This document shows positions 16,186 to 24,723 of a DNA stretch of 64,000 nt, piece after piece. The notes beneath the pieces were generated by a model, which was given only the letters and a program-made list of their open reading frames with translations, did not search any database and was not told where the DNA came from. The stretch's first letter is position 1. Each line of letters starts with the position of its first letter. Source of the stretch: Streptomyces viridochromogenes (GTDB lineage Bacteria; Actinomycetota; Actinomycetes; Streptomycetales; Streptomycetaceae); the NCBI RefSeq assembly GCF_001270495.1, contig NZ_LGUR01000129.1:1-64000 (forward strand). Direction: 5' to 3'. The position numbers and the translations under genes were made by a program.

Positions 16186-17487
16186 ATGCCCGTACCCATA
16201 CCGCGGCAGAGAGCGATCCCGGCCGTGGAGAGTGGTCAGGCGCAGGCCGCGTCCCCAGGCGGCACCTCCACGGAAGAGGCCCCGCGTAAGGAAGCAACGG
16301 TCGAGAACACCGCCCACACCAACCTGACGCTGCTGCTGATCGAGGACGATCCCGGCGGCTCCGCGATCGTGCCCGAGCTGCTCGACTCGGCCGGCAAGCC
16401 GATCCGCGTGCGCACCGCCCGCAACCTCACCGAGGCCGAGCGGCTGCTCACCGACGACGTCCACTGCATCCTGGTGGACCTCGCGCTGCCCGCGCCCGGC
16501 CGGACCGACGACGAGGACGAGCTGGGCGTACTCAAGCACGTCCTGGAGCTCGCGCCCCGGCACGCCGTGCTCGCCCTCACCGCCTCCGGCGACACCGAGC
16601 GCGCCGCGGAGGCCGTGCGCGTCGGCGCCCAGGACTACCTCTTCCGGGACGAGCTGGACGGGCGGCTGCTCAGCCGGGCGATCCGGTACGCCGTGGAACG
16701 GAAACGTTCCGACACGGCCGAGCGACGACTCGCCGAGGGCCGGATGCGGGCCCAGGAGAACCGTCGTCTGGAGCGCGGTCTGCTGCCGACGCCGCTGCTG
16801 GAGGGCTCGTCGCTGCGGTTCGCCGCGCGGTATCGCCCGGGCAGGTCGCGTGCGCTGCTGGGTGGTGACTTCTACGACGTCGTCCGTACCGCGGACGGCA
16901 CCGTACACGCCATGATCGGCGACGTCTGCGGCCATGGGCCCGACGAGGCGGCGCTCGGCGTGGAGCTGCGGATCGCCTGGCGCGCGCTGACGCTGGCGGG
17001 GCTGTGCGGCGATCAGCTGCTGGGCACGTTGCAGCAGGTCCTTGAGCACGAGCGGGCCGACGACGAGATCTTCGCGACGCTGTGCACGGTGGACATCGCG
17101 CCGGACGGCCGGCGCGCCGGGCTGTGCCTGGCGGGCCATCCGTCGCCGCTGCTCGCCCGGCCGGGGCGGGCGGCCCGGCTGCTGCCGTACGACAACAACG
17201 GGCCCGCGCTCGGGCTGCTGCCCGGGGCTCGGTGGCCCAGGATGCAGGTGGAGCTGGGGCCGGAGTGGTCCCTGATGCTCTACACCGACGGCCTGATCGA
17301 GGGGCGCGTCGGTGACGGTCGGGAGCGGCTCGGGCAGGACGGGATGGTGTCCATGGTCCGTCGGCAGCTGTCCGAAGGGCTGCGCGGGGAGGCGCTGCTG
17401 CGGGCCGCGGTCAATGAGGTCCGGGACCTCAATGGGGGCGAGTTGGCGGACGACGTGGCGGTGTTGTTGCTCGACCGGACGCTGTGA
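16186..17487 (+). CDS. Response-regulator-linked PP2C (SpoIIE/RsbU-type) phosphatase
   Basis: The 433-aa protein has a variable N-terminus (1-45), a receiver domain (about 45-165, phosphoacceptor candidate D98 in CILVDLALPAPG) and a PP2C-type serine phosphatase domain (about 200-430). Metal-binding motifs are GGDFYDVV, IGDVCGHG and the final ELADDVAVLLL. Such proteins dephosphorylate anti-sigma-factor antagonists and so control alternative sigma factors. The ATG at 16186 has GAAGGA upstream. There is no kinase beside it, so its partner is encoded elsewhere. The gene is conserved next to the NlpC/P60 gene in Streptomyces. Confidence 0.92.
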   Translation: MPVPIPRQRAIPAVESGQAQAASPGGTSTEEAPRKEATVENTAHTNLTLLLIEDDPGGSAIVPELLDSAGKPIRVRTARNLTEAERLLTDDVHCILVDLALPAPGRTDDEDELGVLKHVLELAPRHAVLALTASGDTERAAEAVRVGAQDYLFRDELDGRLLSRAIRYAVERKRSDTAERRLAEGRMRAQENRRLERGLLPTPLLEGSSLRFAARYRPGRSRALLGGDFYDVVRTADGTVHAMIGDVCGHGPDEAALGVELRIAWRALTLAGLCGDQLLGTLQQVLEHERADDEIFATLCTVDIAPDGRRAGLCLAGHPSPLLARPGRAARLLPYDNNGPALGLLPGARWPRMQVELGPEWSLMLYTDGLIEGRVGDGRERLGQDGMVSMVRRQLSEGLRGEALLRAAVNEVRDLNGGELADDVAVLLLDRTL

Positions 17488-17499
17488 GCGCGACCACGC

Positions 17500-17640
17500 G
17501 GTGCGGGTCGCGCCGCGTAGCCAGCTGCGGGTTCGTTATGGCTGGTCACACCCACGCGGTGGAGCAGGCGGGCGAGTGCTGCGGTGGAGCCGCGAACTGA
17601 CACGGCCCCGCGCCGCTGGAAGAGGGCGTTGCCCTACGGG
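17500..17640. repeat. Streptomyces interspersed intergenic repeat (partial)
   Basis: The sequence gtcgcgccgcgtagccagct, the adjoining gttcgttatggctggtca and cacgcggtggag resemble a repeat found in many Streptomyces intergenic regions. It fills the gap between the convergent phosphatase and DUF2516 genes and probably acts as a terminator region. The family assignment is from memory. Confidence 0.5.
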
Positions 17641-17646
17641 CGCGGA

Positions 17647-17997
17647 TCAGCGGCCGCCGTTCCAGGGGCCGTAAGGGCCGTCGCTGCTGGAGCCCTTTCT
17701 GCTGCGGCCGCCGCCCGGCAGGCCCTTGATCGCGGGGCGTACGTCCACCATGTAGACGATCGTCGCGATGAGGCCGATGATCGGCAGGAACGACAGGATG
17801 TTGAAGATCAGGTTCACCACGAAGGCGAGCCCGAGGACGATCATCCAGAACGGCTTGGTCTGCTTGTCGGCCGCGCGATAGGCGTCCTCACGGCGGATGG
17901 CCGCGTCGATCAGCGCGAAGCCGCTGAAAAGGATCAGGGCCATGCTCAGCAGCCACATGAACCCCGCGAAGCCCTGCATCAGCACAACGTCCACCAC
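17647..17997 (-). CDS. DUF2516 family membrane protein
   Basis: This 116-aa protein has three hydrophobic segments (MWLLSMALILFSGFALIDAA, FWMIVLGLAFVVNLIFNIL and IIGLIATIVYMVDVRPAI) and a Gly/Ser/Arg-rich C-terminal tail. The DVRPAIKGLPGG ending is typical of DUF2516. The start is either GTG 17997 or ATG 17979. It is downstream of the HbhA-like gene in the same direction. The same order (XRE, HbhA, small membrane protein) is seen in mycobacteria, so a shared role at the cell envelope is plausible but unproven. Confidence 0.85.
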   Translation of the reverse strand: MVDVVLMQGFAGFMWLLSMALILFSGFALIDAAIRREDAYRAADKQTKPFWMIVLGLAFVVNLIFNILSFLPIIGLIATIVYMVDVRPAIKGLPGGGRSRKGSSSDGPYGPWNGGR

Positions 17998-18060
17998 CTG
18001 GCTCGGCTCGTACCTACGCGGTCACCGTACCCGCAACCGCGGGACCGCTACCCGAACAAC

Positions 18061-18089
18061 GGGCCGAGCACTCGTTAAGTGCCCGGCCC
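18061..18089 (-). terminator. Terminator after HbhA-like gene
   Basis: GGGCCGAGCACT pairs with AGTGCCCGGCCC (one mismatch) around a 5-base loop. It lies between the HbhA-like stop at 18142 and the DUF2516 start, and would reduce read-through on the minus strand. Confidence 0.65.
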
Positions 18090-18141
18090 GTGCCTGAGGA
18101 TCCCGTTTCACCCGCCCGTGTTACTTGGGCGCCGCCTGGCG

Positions 18142-18855
18142 TTACTTGGCGGGCGGAGTCGTCTTCTTGGCGGTGGTCTTGCGCGCGCCCGTGGCCTTCT
18201 TGGCCGGGGCCTTCTTCGCCGCGGCGGCCTCGGCGGCGGGCGCGGTCCCGGCCGGCTTGGCCTCGACCTTGTCCGCCTTGACCGCCTTGTCCTCCTTGAC
18301 CTCGACCGGCTCGGCCTTCGGCTCGACGGCGATCGCGAGGTCCTCGATCTCCTCGGCCGCCTCGCCGCGCCAGGTCTTCACGGCCTGCTCGCCGTGCTCG
18401 GCGACCTTCTCGTAGGTCTCACGGGCCTTCACCGCGTACTCGGCGGCGACGCCGATGGTGCGCAGCGCGATGTCCTGGGCGCTCTCGCCGAACTTCTTCA
18501 GATCGGCGTCGAGGTTGCTGCCGAACTTCTTGAAGTCCGCGTCCAGGTTGGTGCCGAGCTTCTTGATGTCGGCGTCCAGGTTGCTGACGAGGTCGTTGAC
18601 CTTGCTCTGGAAGCTCTCCTGAGCCTCCTTGGCCTTGGCACCTGCCTCCTTGGCACGGGCCGTGGCCTTCTCCTGGACGGCCTTCGGGTCGGTGTTGCGA
18701 ACGGCCTCGAACCGGGCCGGCGCCTCGGCGCGCAGCTGCTCCACCAGGCCGGGCACCTTCCGGGCCTGCTGAAGGGCCAGGTCGGCGGTGCCGGCCGCGA
18801 AGTAGAGCGGGGTCGGGTCGCTGAGGGTCTTACGCAGGTCGTCGGTGATGGCCAT
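18142..18855 (-). CDS. HbhA-like lysine-rich coiled-coil protein
   Basis: This 237-aa protein has no signal peptide. The N-terminus (MAITDDLRKTLSDPTPLYFAAGTADLA) matches heparin-binding haemagglutinin homologues. The centre is a long amphipathic helix with three consecutive 11-residue repeats of the type NLDADxKKxGx (about residues 92-125). The C-terminus is Lys/Ala/Pro-rich (AKKAPAKKATGARKTTAKK), resembling the heparin- and nucleic-acid-binding tail of mycobacterial HbhA. In Streptomyces the role is unknown and may concern membrane or hyphal growth. The XRE gene lies upstream in the same direction, as in mycobacteria. Confidence 0.88.
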   Translation of the reverse strand: MAITDDLRKTLSDPTPLYFAAGTADLALQQARKVPGLVEQLRAEAPARFEAVRNTDPKAVQEKATARAKEAGAKAKEAQESFQSKVNDLVSNLDADIKKLGTNLDADFKKFGSNLDADLKKFGESAQDIALRTIGVAAEYAVKARETYEKVAEHGEQAVKTWRGEAAEEIEDLAIAVEPKAEPVEVKEDKAVKADKVEAKPAGTAPAAEAAAAKKAPAKKATGARKTTAKKTTPPAK

Positions 18856-18974
18856 GGTGATGGTCCTCCCGGGTTGCTTTGAGGTGAGGGTTTTGGGTCC
18901 CGCGGTCGGCCGGACGCCGTGCGCCGACGGAGGTCGTGCGTACGGTCGTGTACGGCAGCTGGTGGTCAGCCGGC

Positions 18975-19655
18975 CTACTGTTGCGGGTCGATCGGGTTCT
19001 CCGGGTCGGCGTCACTGCCGTCGGACGTACGGGTCGTGCGGGTCGGGCGTGTCGTGCGGGTGCTGCTGGTCTTGCGCGTACGGCGCGCGGCGGGCTTGCG
19101 GCCACCGTCGGCCGTGCCGTTCGTGCCGTTGGTGCCCTTCTTGCCGTTCGTGCGGGTCGTACGGCTGCGGCGTACGGCGGTGTCGCTTTCGTGCGCGTCC
19201 GCCGCGCCGTCGCTCTGCTCGGTGTCCACCGTTTCGTGGCCCGCCGAGACGGCCTCGGCCGCCCGCTGGAGTGCCTCGGCAGCCTCGTCCGCGTCGGGGG
19301 ATATCCCGAACCCGTTCTCCTTGCGGAAGGATTCGTAGATCTGGAGCAGCACCTGCTTCTGCCGCTCGTTCAGCGTGGGATCGGCGAGTATGACGGCGCG
19401 CGTCTCCACCTCGTCCCGGTCCCGCTCGGCGTCGAGGATGCCGGCCCGCACGTACAGCGTCTCGGCGGAGATCCGCAGCGCCTTTGCGACCTGCTGCAGC
19501 ACCTCCGCGCTCGGCTTGCGCAGCCCGCGCTCGATCTGGCTCAGATACGGATTGGACACCCCGGCGGCATCGGCGAGTTGCCGCAGCGACAGCTGCGCGG
19601 TGCGCCGCTGCTCGCGCAGATATTCGCCGAGATTGCCGACGTTGAGCGATGCCAT
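18975..19655 (-). CDS. XRE family transcriptional regulator
   Basis: This 226-aa protein has an N-terminal helix-turn-helix (residues about 8-65: LGEYLREQRRTAQLSLRQLA, GVSNPYLSQIERGLRKPS) and a long disordered, Thr/Arg-rich basic tail (TTRTNGKKGTNGTNG and further TRTTRPTRTTR repeats). The start is ATG 19655, with GGTGGAG before it; an in-frame GTG lies six codons upstream. A palindrome 31 bp upstream is a good autoregulation site. It heads the XRE, HbhA-like, DUF2516 gene order seen also in mycobacteria. Confidence 0.9.
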   Translation of the reverse strand: MASLNVGNLGEYLREQRRTAQLSLRQLADAAGVSNPYLSQIERGLRKPSAEVLQQVAKALRISAETLYVRAGILDAERDRDEVETRAVILADPTLNERQKQVLLQIYESFRKENGFGISPDADEAAEALQRAAEAVSAGHETVDTEQSDGAADAHESDTAVRRSRTTRTNGKKGTNGTNGTADGGRKPAARRTRKTSSTRTTRPTRTTRTSDGSDADPENPIDPQQ

Positions 19656-19685
19656 GTCTCCACCTTGCCTCACCGTCGCTAACTA

Positions 19686-19705
19686 TTGCAAGCACCCGCT
19701 TGCAA
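19686..19705. promoter_or_regulatory. Palindromic operator upstream of XRE gene
   Basis: TTGCAAGC and GCTTGCAA flank a 4-bp spacer (accc), a perfect 8-bp inverted repeat upstream of the XRE gene. It probably overlaps that gene's promoter. The left end of the Tn7-like element begins 43 bp further on, so the insertion just spared the operator. Confidence 0.65.
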
Positions 19706-19732
19706 AAGTGCGCCACGCCACGTGTCCTCTGC

Positions 19733-19748
19733 CCCGAGCGGCAGCTCG
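19733..19748 (+). repeat. 16-bp direct repeat flanking the Tn7-like element (left)
   Basis: The sequence cccgagcggcagctcg abuts the element's terminal TGT. An identical copy abuts the terminal ACA at the right end (25577). The repeat is largely palindromic (cgagc-ggca-gctcg). Confidence 0.9.
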
Positions 19749-19856
19749 TGTCCTGTCTCCGTGATGTCCGGGCAGTCTCGGAGATCTCCGGGAATCCGAG
19801 TTGACGTCTCAGTCATCTCCGGGCATTTGGTGGGGTGTCTCGGTCTTCTCCGGGTA
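19749..19856 (+). repeat. Left end of transposon: four TnsB-type binding sites
   Basis: The consensus GTCTCnGnnATCTCCGGGnA appears at 19755-19774, 19775-19794, 19806-19825 and 19837-19856, all in one orientation. The first two are directly adjacent. The first lies exactly 6 bp (TGTCCT) inside the terminus, as on the right end. Confidence 0.88.
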
Positions 19857-19915
19857 CGCCGCTCTGGTTGTACCTACGGTCGTTGTGGCTGGTCGGCGTC
19901 GTCCCGGAGGCCCGG

Positions 19916-20698
19916 ATGGATGTGAGTGAGGTGGCGGCGGAGGACATCGAGCTGGAGTACGTCAGCGCGGGCGGGGTCCGTGAGCGCGGGCCGCTGGGGC
20001 GTCTGTGGTCGGTCCGGTTCGAGTCGGTACGGCCTGAGCGCCGGTTTCCGGCGTTTCGGGGTCAGGGCAACTGGTGCGGCTGGTACTGGTCGGCGACGTG
20101 TGGCGGGCATGTGGGCTACGAGTCGTGGCTGGAGCGGGACCGCTTGATGCTGCTCGACTTCGATCCGCTGGTGACGGGCATGGCATCGCAGCCCTTCCGG
20201 CTGTCCTGGATTGGGCCGGACGGGAAGCGGGTGCGGCACACGCCGGACTTCTTCGTCCGCCGCGCCGATGGCACGGCCCTGGTGGTGGATGTGCGTCCGG
20301 ATGAGCGGATCGAGCCGCAGGACGCGGTGAAGTTCGCAGTGACTGCGGCGGCCTGCCAGTCCGTGGGCTGGGACTTCGCACGCGTCGGGGCTCCGGATGC
20401 GGTGCTGATGGCGAACGTGCGGTGGCTGGCCGGCTACCGGCATCCGCGGGTACACCGCCCTGAGGTCGCCGGTCGTCTGGTGGACGTGTTCGCTGACGGT
20501 TCCGGTCTGCTGGACGGGGCTCGGAGTGTGGGTGATCAGATCGCGGTGCTGCCGGTGCTGTTCCACCTGCTCTGGCGCCGGATTCTGACCGCGGACTTGG
20601 AGACCGGGCTGCTGTCGGCGGACACGCGGGTCCGGCTCGGCCTGGTCCGGGAGGGAGGCGGGGATGCCGTCGCGTCCGCGACTGCTGCGAGCGGGTGA
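19916..20698 (+). CDS. tnsA: TnsA-like transposase endonuclease subunit
   Basis: This 260-aa protein makes the 5'-strand cut at the transposon ends together with TnsB. Its nuclease core shows E69 in GYESWLERDRLMLLDFDP and D111 in RHTPDFFVRRADG. The third position, usually Q-x-K in Tn7 TnsA, reads D125-V-R127 in VVDVRPDERI, so Arg replaces Lys, as I recall for actinobacterial TnsA-like proteins. The ATG at 19916 follows GGAGGCCCGG; an upstream in-frame ATG at 19835 would lie inside the TnsB-site array and is rejected. It overlaps tnsB by 35 bp, which implies coupled translation. Confidence 0.88.
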   Translation: MDVSEVAAEDIELEYVSAGGVRERGPLGRLWSVRFESVRPERRFPAFRGQGNWCGWYWSATCGGHVGYESWLERDRLMLLDFDPLVTGMASQPFRLSWIGPDGKRVRHTPDFFVRRADGTALVVDVRPDERIEPQDAVKFAVTAAACQSVGWDFARVGAPDAVLMANVRWLAGYRHPRVHRPEVAGRLVDVFADGSGLLDGARSVGDQIAVLPVLFHLLWRRILTADLETGLLSADTRVRLGLVREGGGDAVASATAASG

Positions 20699-22748
20699 CC
20701 TGGTCCGCTTCGATGGGCGGCTGCACAGGGTCGCCGCGTTGGCGGGGACTGCGGTCCGGCTGGTCGACGAGGGCCAGTCGGCGAGCGTGGTGATGCTGGC
20801 CCACCTACTCTCCTCGGACGGCTTCGAGGTGGTCACCCCGGCCTCGGTGCGGACGGTGGTCCCACCGGCTGGAGCACTGGAAGGGCTCCCGGCCAAAGCA
20901 GTTGAGCGGGCCGAGTGGTGGCAGCGGCACCTGGTGGAGATGCTCACCGGCCGGCCACTGGACGATCCGCATGGGCCGGTGAAACCCGAGTACGACCCAG
21001 CGGTCTGGTCCCTGCGGCAGCGGGAACTGGCGAAGGCTGGGGAGCTGGCGGCGACGGGGACGGCGGTGTCGCTCACCGTGCTGCAAGACATGCGGGCCCG
21101 GTTCGAGCGGGAGGGGGTGCTGGGCCTGGTCGACCCGCGGCTGCGGAGCGTCTCGGACGGCACGGGCCGCACCGACCGGCGGGTGGTCGAGGCCTTACGG
21201 AAGGTCGTGGATGAGCAGACAGACCGGTCCACGGTTTCCGCGCAGGTGCTGCGTCGCCGAATGGAACGCCTCCTGGAAGCCGAACACGGGCCCGGAGTGG
21301 TGCAACTGCCGTCGCGGGCAACGTTCTACCGGCTGCTGAAGCCGGTCACGTCCGGGCGGCACACGCTGGGCTCGGCCCGCACCCGCCGCTCGCTGGCCAA
21401 GCAGCCGGACGGCATGTTCGGCCAGCTCACCGCGGCCCGGCCGGGCGAGGTGATGGAGATCGACTCGACTCCGCTGGATGTGTTGGTCGTTCACCACGAC
21501 GGCACGGTGGACACCGTCGAACTCACCGGCATCGTCGACATCGCCACCCGCACGCTGGCCGCGGCGGTGCTGCGGCCCTCGACGAAGGCGGTGGACGCCG
21601 CACTGCTGCTGGCGCGGGCGATGACGCCGGAACCCATGCGGCCAGGCTGGTCCGACGCCCTGCGGATGTCCCGTTCGGTGCTGCCGCACGCCTCGCTCAC
21701 GGCGCTCGACGAACGGCTCGCCCAGGCGGCGGCCGTTCCCGTGATCACGCCGGAGACGATCGTCTGCGACCGGGGCAAGGCCTACATCTCCGACACCTTC
21801 CGCTCGGCCTGCCAGTCTCTGGGCATCTCCTTCCAGCCAGCCCACCCCGATACCCCGACCGACAAGCCGCATGTCGAGCGAACGCTGGAATCGGTGGCCA
21901 CGATGTTCGTCCAGCACCTTCCCGGCCACAAGGGACGCAGCACCGAACACCGCGGCGCCCATCCAGCCACGGAGGCAATCTGGACGATCCACCAGCTCCA
22001 AGAACTGCTGCAGGAATGGATCGTCCACTGGCAGAACCGGCCGCACGACGGGCTCCGCGATCCGCTGATGCCCGGCAAGGCCTTGAGTCCGAACGAGAAG
22101 TACGCCGCCCTGGTCGCCGCGGCCGGACACGTTCCGGTCGCCCTCAGCCCGGAGGAATACATCGAGTTGCTGCCCCGGTGTCGGCGGGCGATCAACTCCT
22201 ACGGCATCCGTCTTGGCCATCGCACCTACGACAGCATCGAGTTGGACCCGTTCCGCCGCCAGCCGTCCGGCATCGGCCCGTCCAGGCGGAGCTGGGAGAT
22301 CCACTACGACCCCTACGACATCTCCCGCATCTGGGTACGCGACCACGGCGGCAGCGGCTGGATCACCGCGGTCTGGCGGCACCTGCGCACCGCCCCGACT
22401 CCCATGGGCGAGTTGGCCTGGGATCACGCCCGCCGCGTCCTGGCCCGACGTGGCACGGATCCGGCGACCGAGGACGAGATCGCCCAGGCCGCCGTCGCTC
22501 TGCTGGACCGGGCCGCCGACGGCCCGGAGGACAAACCCCAGAAGCCGCCCGGCACATCGCGCCGCAGCCGCCGGGATCGCAAGGTAGCCGCCCGCACCCG
22601 GGCGACCGCCGAACCTTCCTGGCCCCGCCCTGACGAACCGGCTGAAGAGCCCGCTGCCGAGCCGGTGGAGTCGGACGAGGACGAACTCGCCGACGTGATC
22701 CCGCTGGAGATCTTCGATGCACGCAAGGAGGCCCAGAAATGGTGGTGA
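20664..22748 (+). CDS. tnsB: TnsB-like DDE transposase (Mu/Tn7 type)
   Basis: This 694-aa protein binds the 20-bp end sites and joins 3' ends to target DNA. N-terminal winged and helix-turn-helix DNA-binding regions (about 1-240) precede an RNase H-fold catalytic core. The triad is D267 (MEIDSTPLDV), D369 (IVCDRGKAY) and E405 (DKPHVERTLESV), with the typical 35-residue D-to-E gap. A Mu C-terminal beta-barrel (about 500-580) follows. The acidic tail (EEPAAEPVESDEDELADVIP) probably contacts the ATPase. The core looks intact. Its stop overlaps the start of the ATPase gene by 10 bp. Confidence 0.95.
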   Translation: MPSRPRLLRAGDLVRFDGRLHRVAALAGTAVRLVDEGQSASVVMLAHLLSSDGFEVVTPASVRTVVPPAGALEGLPAKAVERAEWWQRHLVEMLTGRPLDDPHGPVKPEYDPAVWSLRQRELAKAGELAATGTAVSLTVLQDMRARFEREGVLGLVDPRLRSVSDGTGRTDRRVVEALRKVVDEQTDRSTVSAQVLRRRMERLLEAEHGPGVVQLPSRATFYRLLKPVTSGRHTLGSARTRRSLAKQPDGMFGQLTAARPGEVMEIDSTPLDVLVVHHDGTVDTVELTGIVDIATRTLAAAVLRPSTKAVDAALLLARAMTPEPMRPGWSDALRMSRSVLPHASLTALDERLAQAAAVPVITPETIVCDRGKAYISDTFRSACQSLGISFQPAHPDTPTDKPHVERTLESVATMFVQHLPGHKGRSTEHRGAHPATEAIWTIHQLQELLQEWIVHWQNRPHDGLRDPLMPGKALSPNEKYAALVAAAGHVPVALSPEEYIELLPRCRRAINSYGIRLGHRTYDSIELDPFRRQPSGIGPSRRSWEIHYDPYDISRIWVRDHGGSGWITAVWRHLRTAPTPMGELAWDHARRVLARRGTDPATEDEIAQAAVALLDRAADGPEDKPQKPPGTSRRSRRDRKVAARTRATAEPSWPRPDEPAEEPAAEPVESDEDELADVIPLEIFDARKEAQKWW

Positions 22749-23775
22749 ACGTCGAGGACTCAGCTGGGGAGGGGCCGCAGGACAGTTGGACTGATCCCTC
22801 GACACGGCTGGAGGGCTGGCGGCGTTTCGTCGAAGCCGACCCGGCCGTCCTCGATCTGCTGCCCGAACAGCAGTGGGAGGCGCTGTCGCCGCAGCTGCGT
22901 GATGCCTATGACGAGGCTCGCATCGCCTATCACTCCGAACTCCAGGTCGTGCGGACGTCCACGGTCAAGGAGATCGCCCACGAGGGGCGGTTACTGACCC
23001 TGCTCAACCAGCGTGAGCACGGCGCCCGCCGCGGGATGATCGTCTCCGGTCAGTGGACGACCGGGAAGACCACCGCGCTCAAACAACTCGGCCGCACCCA
23101 CGAACTCCGTGTCCGGCAGCGTTATCCGGACAGCGACCGCATCCCGGTCGTCTACATCACCGCCCCGCCCAAGGGCTCGCCGCGAAAACTAGCCCTGGAG
23201 TTCGCCCGGTTCCTCGGACTGCCTGTGATCAGCCCGCGGCACAACACCACGGACGTCACCAGCGCCGTCTGCCAGGTGATGATCGAGGCACGAACCGACC
23301 TGGTCCTGGTCGACGAGATCCACCTGCTCAACCACGCGACCACCGCCGGCGAAGACCTTTCCGACCACCTGAAGTACTTCACCGAGCACCTGCCCGCGAC
23401 ATTCGTCTATGCCGGCATCAACGTCGAGAAGTCCGGGCTGTTCACCGGCCTCCGAGGCAAACAGTTGGCCGGCCGCTGCATCATGGTCCGCACCGGCGCC
23501 TTTCCCCTAACCCCGAGTGGCAGTCACTGGTCGCCTCCCTGGAGAACACCCTCCGCCTGCACCGGCACCAAGCGGGCAGTCTGGTCAAGCAGTCGAAATA
23601 CCTGCATCAGCGAACCGGCGGCATGATCGGAAGTCTCTCCCATCTGATCCGGGCAGCCGCGATTTCCGCCATCCTCGACGGCAGCGAACGCATCACCAAA
23701 GCCGCCCTGCGAAGCATCCGCATCGACCACAACAGCGAATCAGACGGCCCGCCAGAGCCGCGCAGGGCAGCCTGA
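22739..23775 (+). pseudogene. tnsC: TnsC/TniB-type AAA ATPase, frameshifted
   Basis: The ATPase would link TnsB to the target selector. The Walker A motif GQWTTGKTT (K110) and Walker B LVLVDEIHLL (D192, E193) are intact, and the ATG at 22739 has a good AAGGAGG site. At 23501-23514 the frame breaks: after RTGAF the sequence tttcccctaacccc leaves the conserved frame, and the homologous C-terminus (NPEWQSLVASLENTLRLH, YLHQRTGGMIGSLSHLIRAA) continues in the -1 frame to a TGA at 23773-23775. Without correction the product ends at 23626 with an unrelated tail. It is either a one-base loss, a sequencing error in the C-run, or programmed -1 slippage on CCCC. Confidence 0.85.
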
Positions 23776-24689
23776 TGAGCCCGCGGTTCGAACCCGTCGT
23801 CTTCCGCCCGCTGCCACGGCCCCTCAAGCCGTTCCCGCAGGAAACCGAGTCCTCGTTCCTGAACAGACTGGCCACGGCGAACGCGATCCCCGTTCAGCGT
23901 CTGCGGCAGCCGTCCCGCTGGCTGACCTCCCGTCTGGATCCGATCGACCAGCTCAGCGTCCTGAGCGGGCAGCCCCGCACCGTGTTCCAGTACGCCATCC
24001 CGCGCTGGGAGAACAAATCGTGGAACGTCTCGAACGGGCCTCTCGCACTCACTCCTCGTTGGGCATGCCGCCGCTGCGTCGCCCGCAGGACCGGCAACCC
24101 GCAACAGGACGTCATGGTCTGGATGTCGAAACACCACGACCAAGTCTGCATCCCCCACCGTCTCTGGATCGGCCGGGCAGTCGAAAACACCGCCCGCCAA
24201 CTGGACCTCACCGACCTGCCTGAGGTCGTCCAGGCTCAGCGACGGCACTACCGGCTGCTCCGCCGCCGCGGACCAGCCACCATCGCCGCCTGCTACGAAC
24301 ACTGTTCCGCGTTCTGGCACAGCCTGTTCCAGCGGGGTTACCGCCTGAGCGATCGAGCCGAACGACTCCGCAGGCTGTCCCCGAACGACCGCCAGGTCCG
24401 TCCTTGGGAACCACAGCGATACGCCGCGGTCTATCCGGAGATCGTTGAGGCCATGTCGCTCTATGCGTCCCCGCACTGGCGCAGCCTCGCACTCTTCCGC
24501 GAGAGATTTGAGCTGTTCAGGGCAGAGTTCAACAGGCGTCTTCCCCAGGAGAGTGCGCTTCGCACCACGGCCAGGCAATGGTTCCTCACTGAGCTGATAC
24601 GAACCGCCCTGCGCATCGAGCGATCCATAGAAGCTGCCGAACTCAAGGTGATCGTCGCCCACCATCAGCATGAGGCAAGTACGCCTTGA
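23775..24689 (+). CDS. tniQ: TniQ family target-selection protein
   Basis: This 304-aa protein starts at ATG 23775, whose A is also the last base of the ATPase stop (TGATG). The N-terminal signature FPQETESSFLNRLATANAIP and a CRRC ... CIPH zinc-binding group identify TniQ, the partner that brings TnsC-type ATPases to a target. The middle section (LTDLPEVVQAQRRHYRLLRR) is the piece also found as a remnant outside the right end. Its last codons run into the 23-bp palindrome at 24669. In CRISPR-associated transposons TniQ binds Cascade; no such partner is present here. Confidence 0.9.
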   Translation: MSPRFEPVVFRPLPRPLKPFPQETESSFLNRLATANAIPVQRLRQPSRWLTSRLDPIDQLSVLSGQPRTVFQYAIPRWENKSWNVSNGPLALTPRWACRRCVARRTGNPQQDVMVWMSKHHDQVCIPHRLWIGRAVENTARQLDLTDLPEVVQAQRRHYRLLRRRGPATIAACYEHCSAFWHSLFQRGYRLSDRAERLRRLSPNDRQVRPWEPQRYAAVYPEIVEAMSLYASPHWRSLALFRERFELFRAEFNRRLPQESALRTTARQWFLTELIRTALRIERSIEAAELKVIVAHHQHEASTP

Positions 24690-24723
24690 CAATTCCAAAC
24701 TGTCAAGGCGTACTTGCCTCATG
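24669..24723. repeat. 23-bp perfect palindrome, 9-base loop
   Basis: The left arm is 24669-24691 and the right arm 24701-24723, every base paired (arm core ggcaagtacgccttgaca). It covers the last codons of tniQ and ends at the ATG of the next gene. In RNA it would bury that start codon and block ribosome access. It could act as a terminator or attenuator for the transposition operon, an operator for the HTH protein encoded next, or an internal recombination site. Confidence 0.9.
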
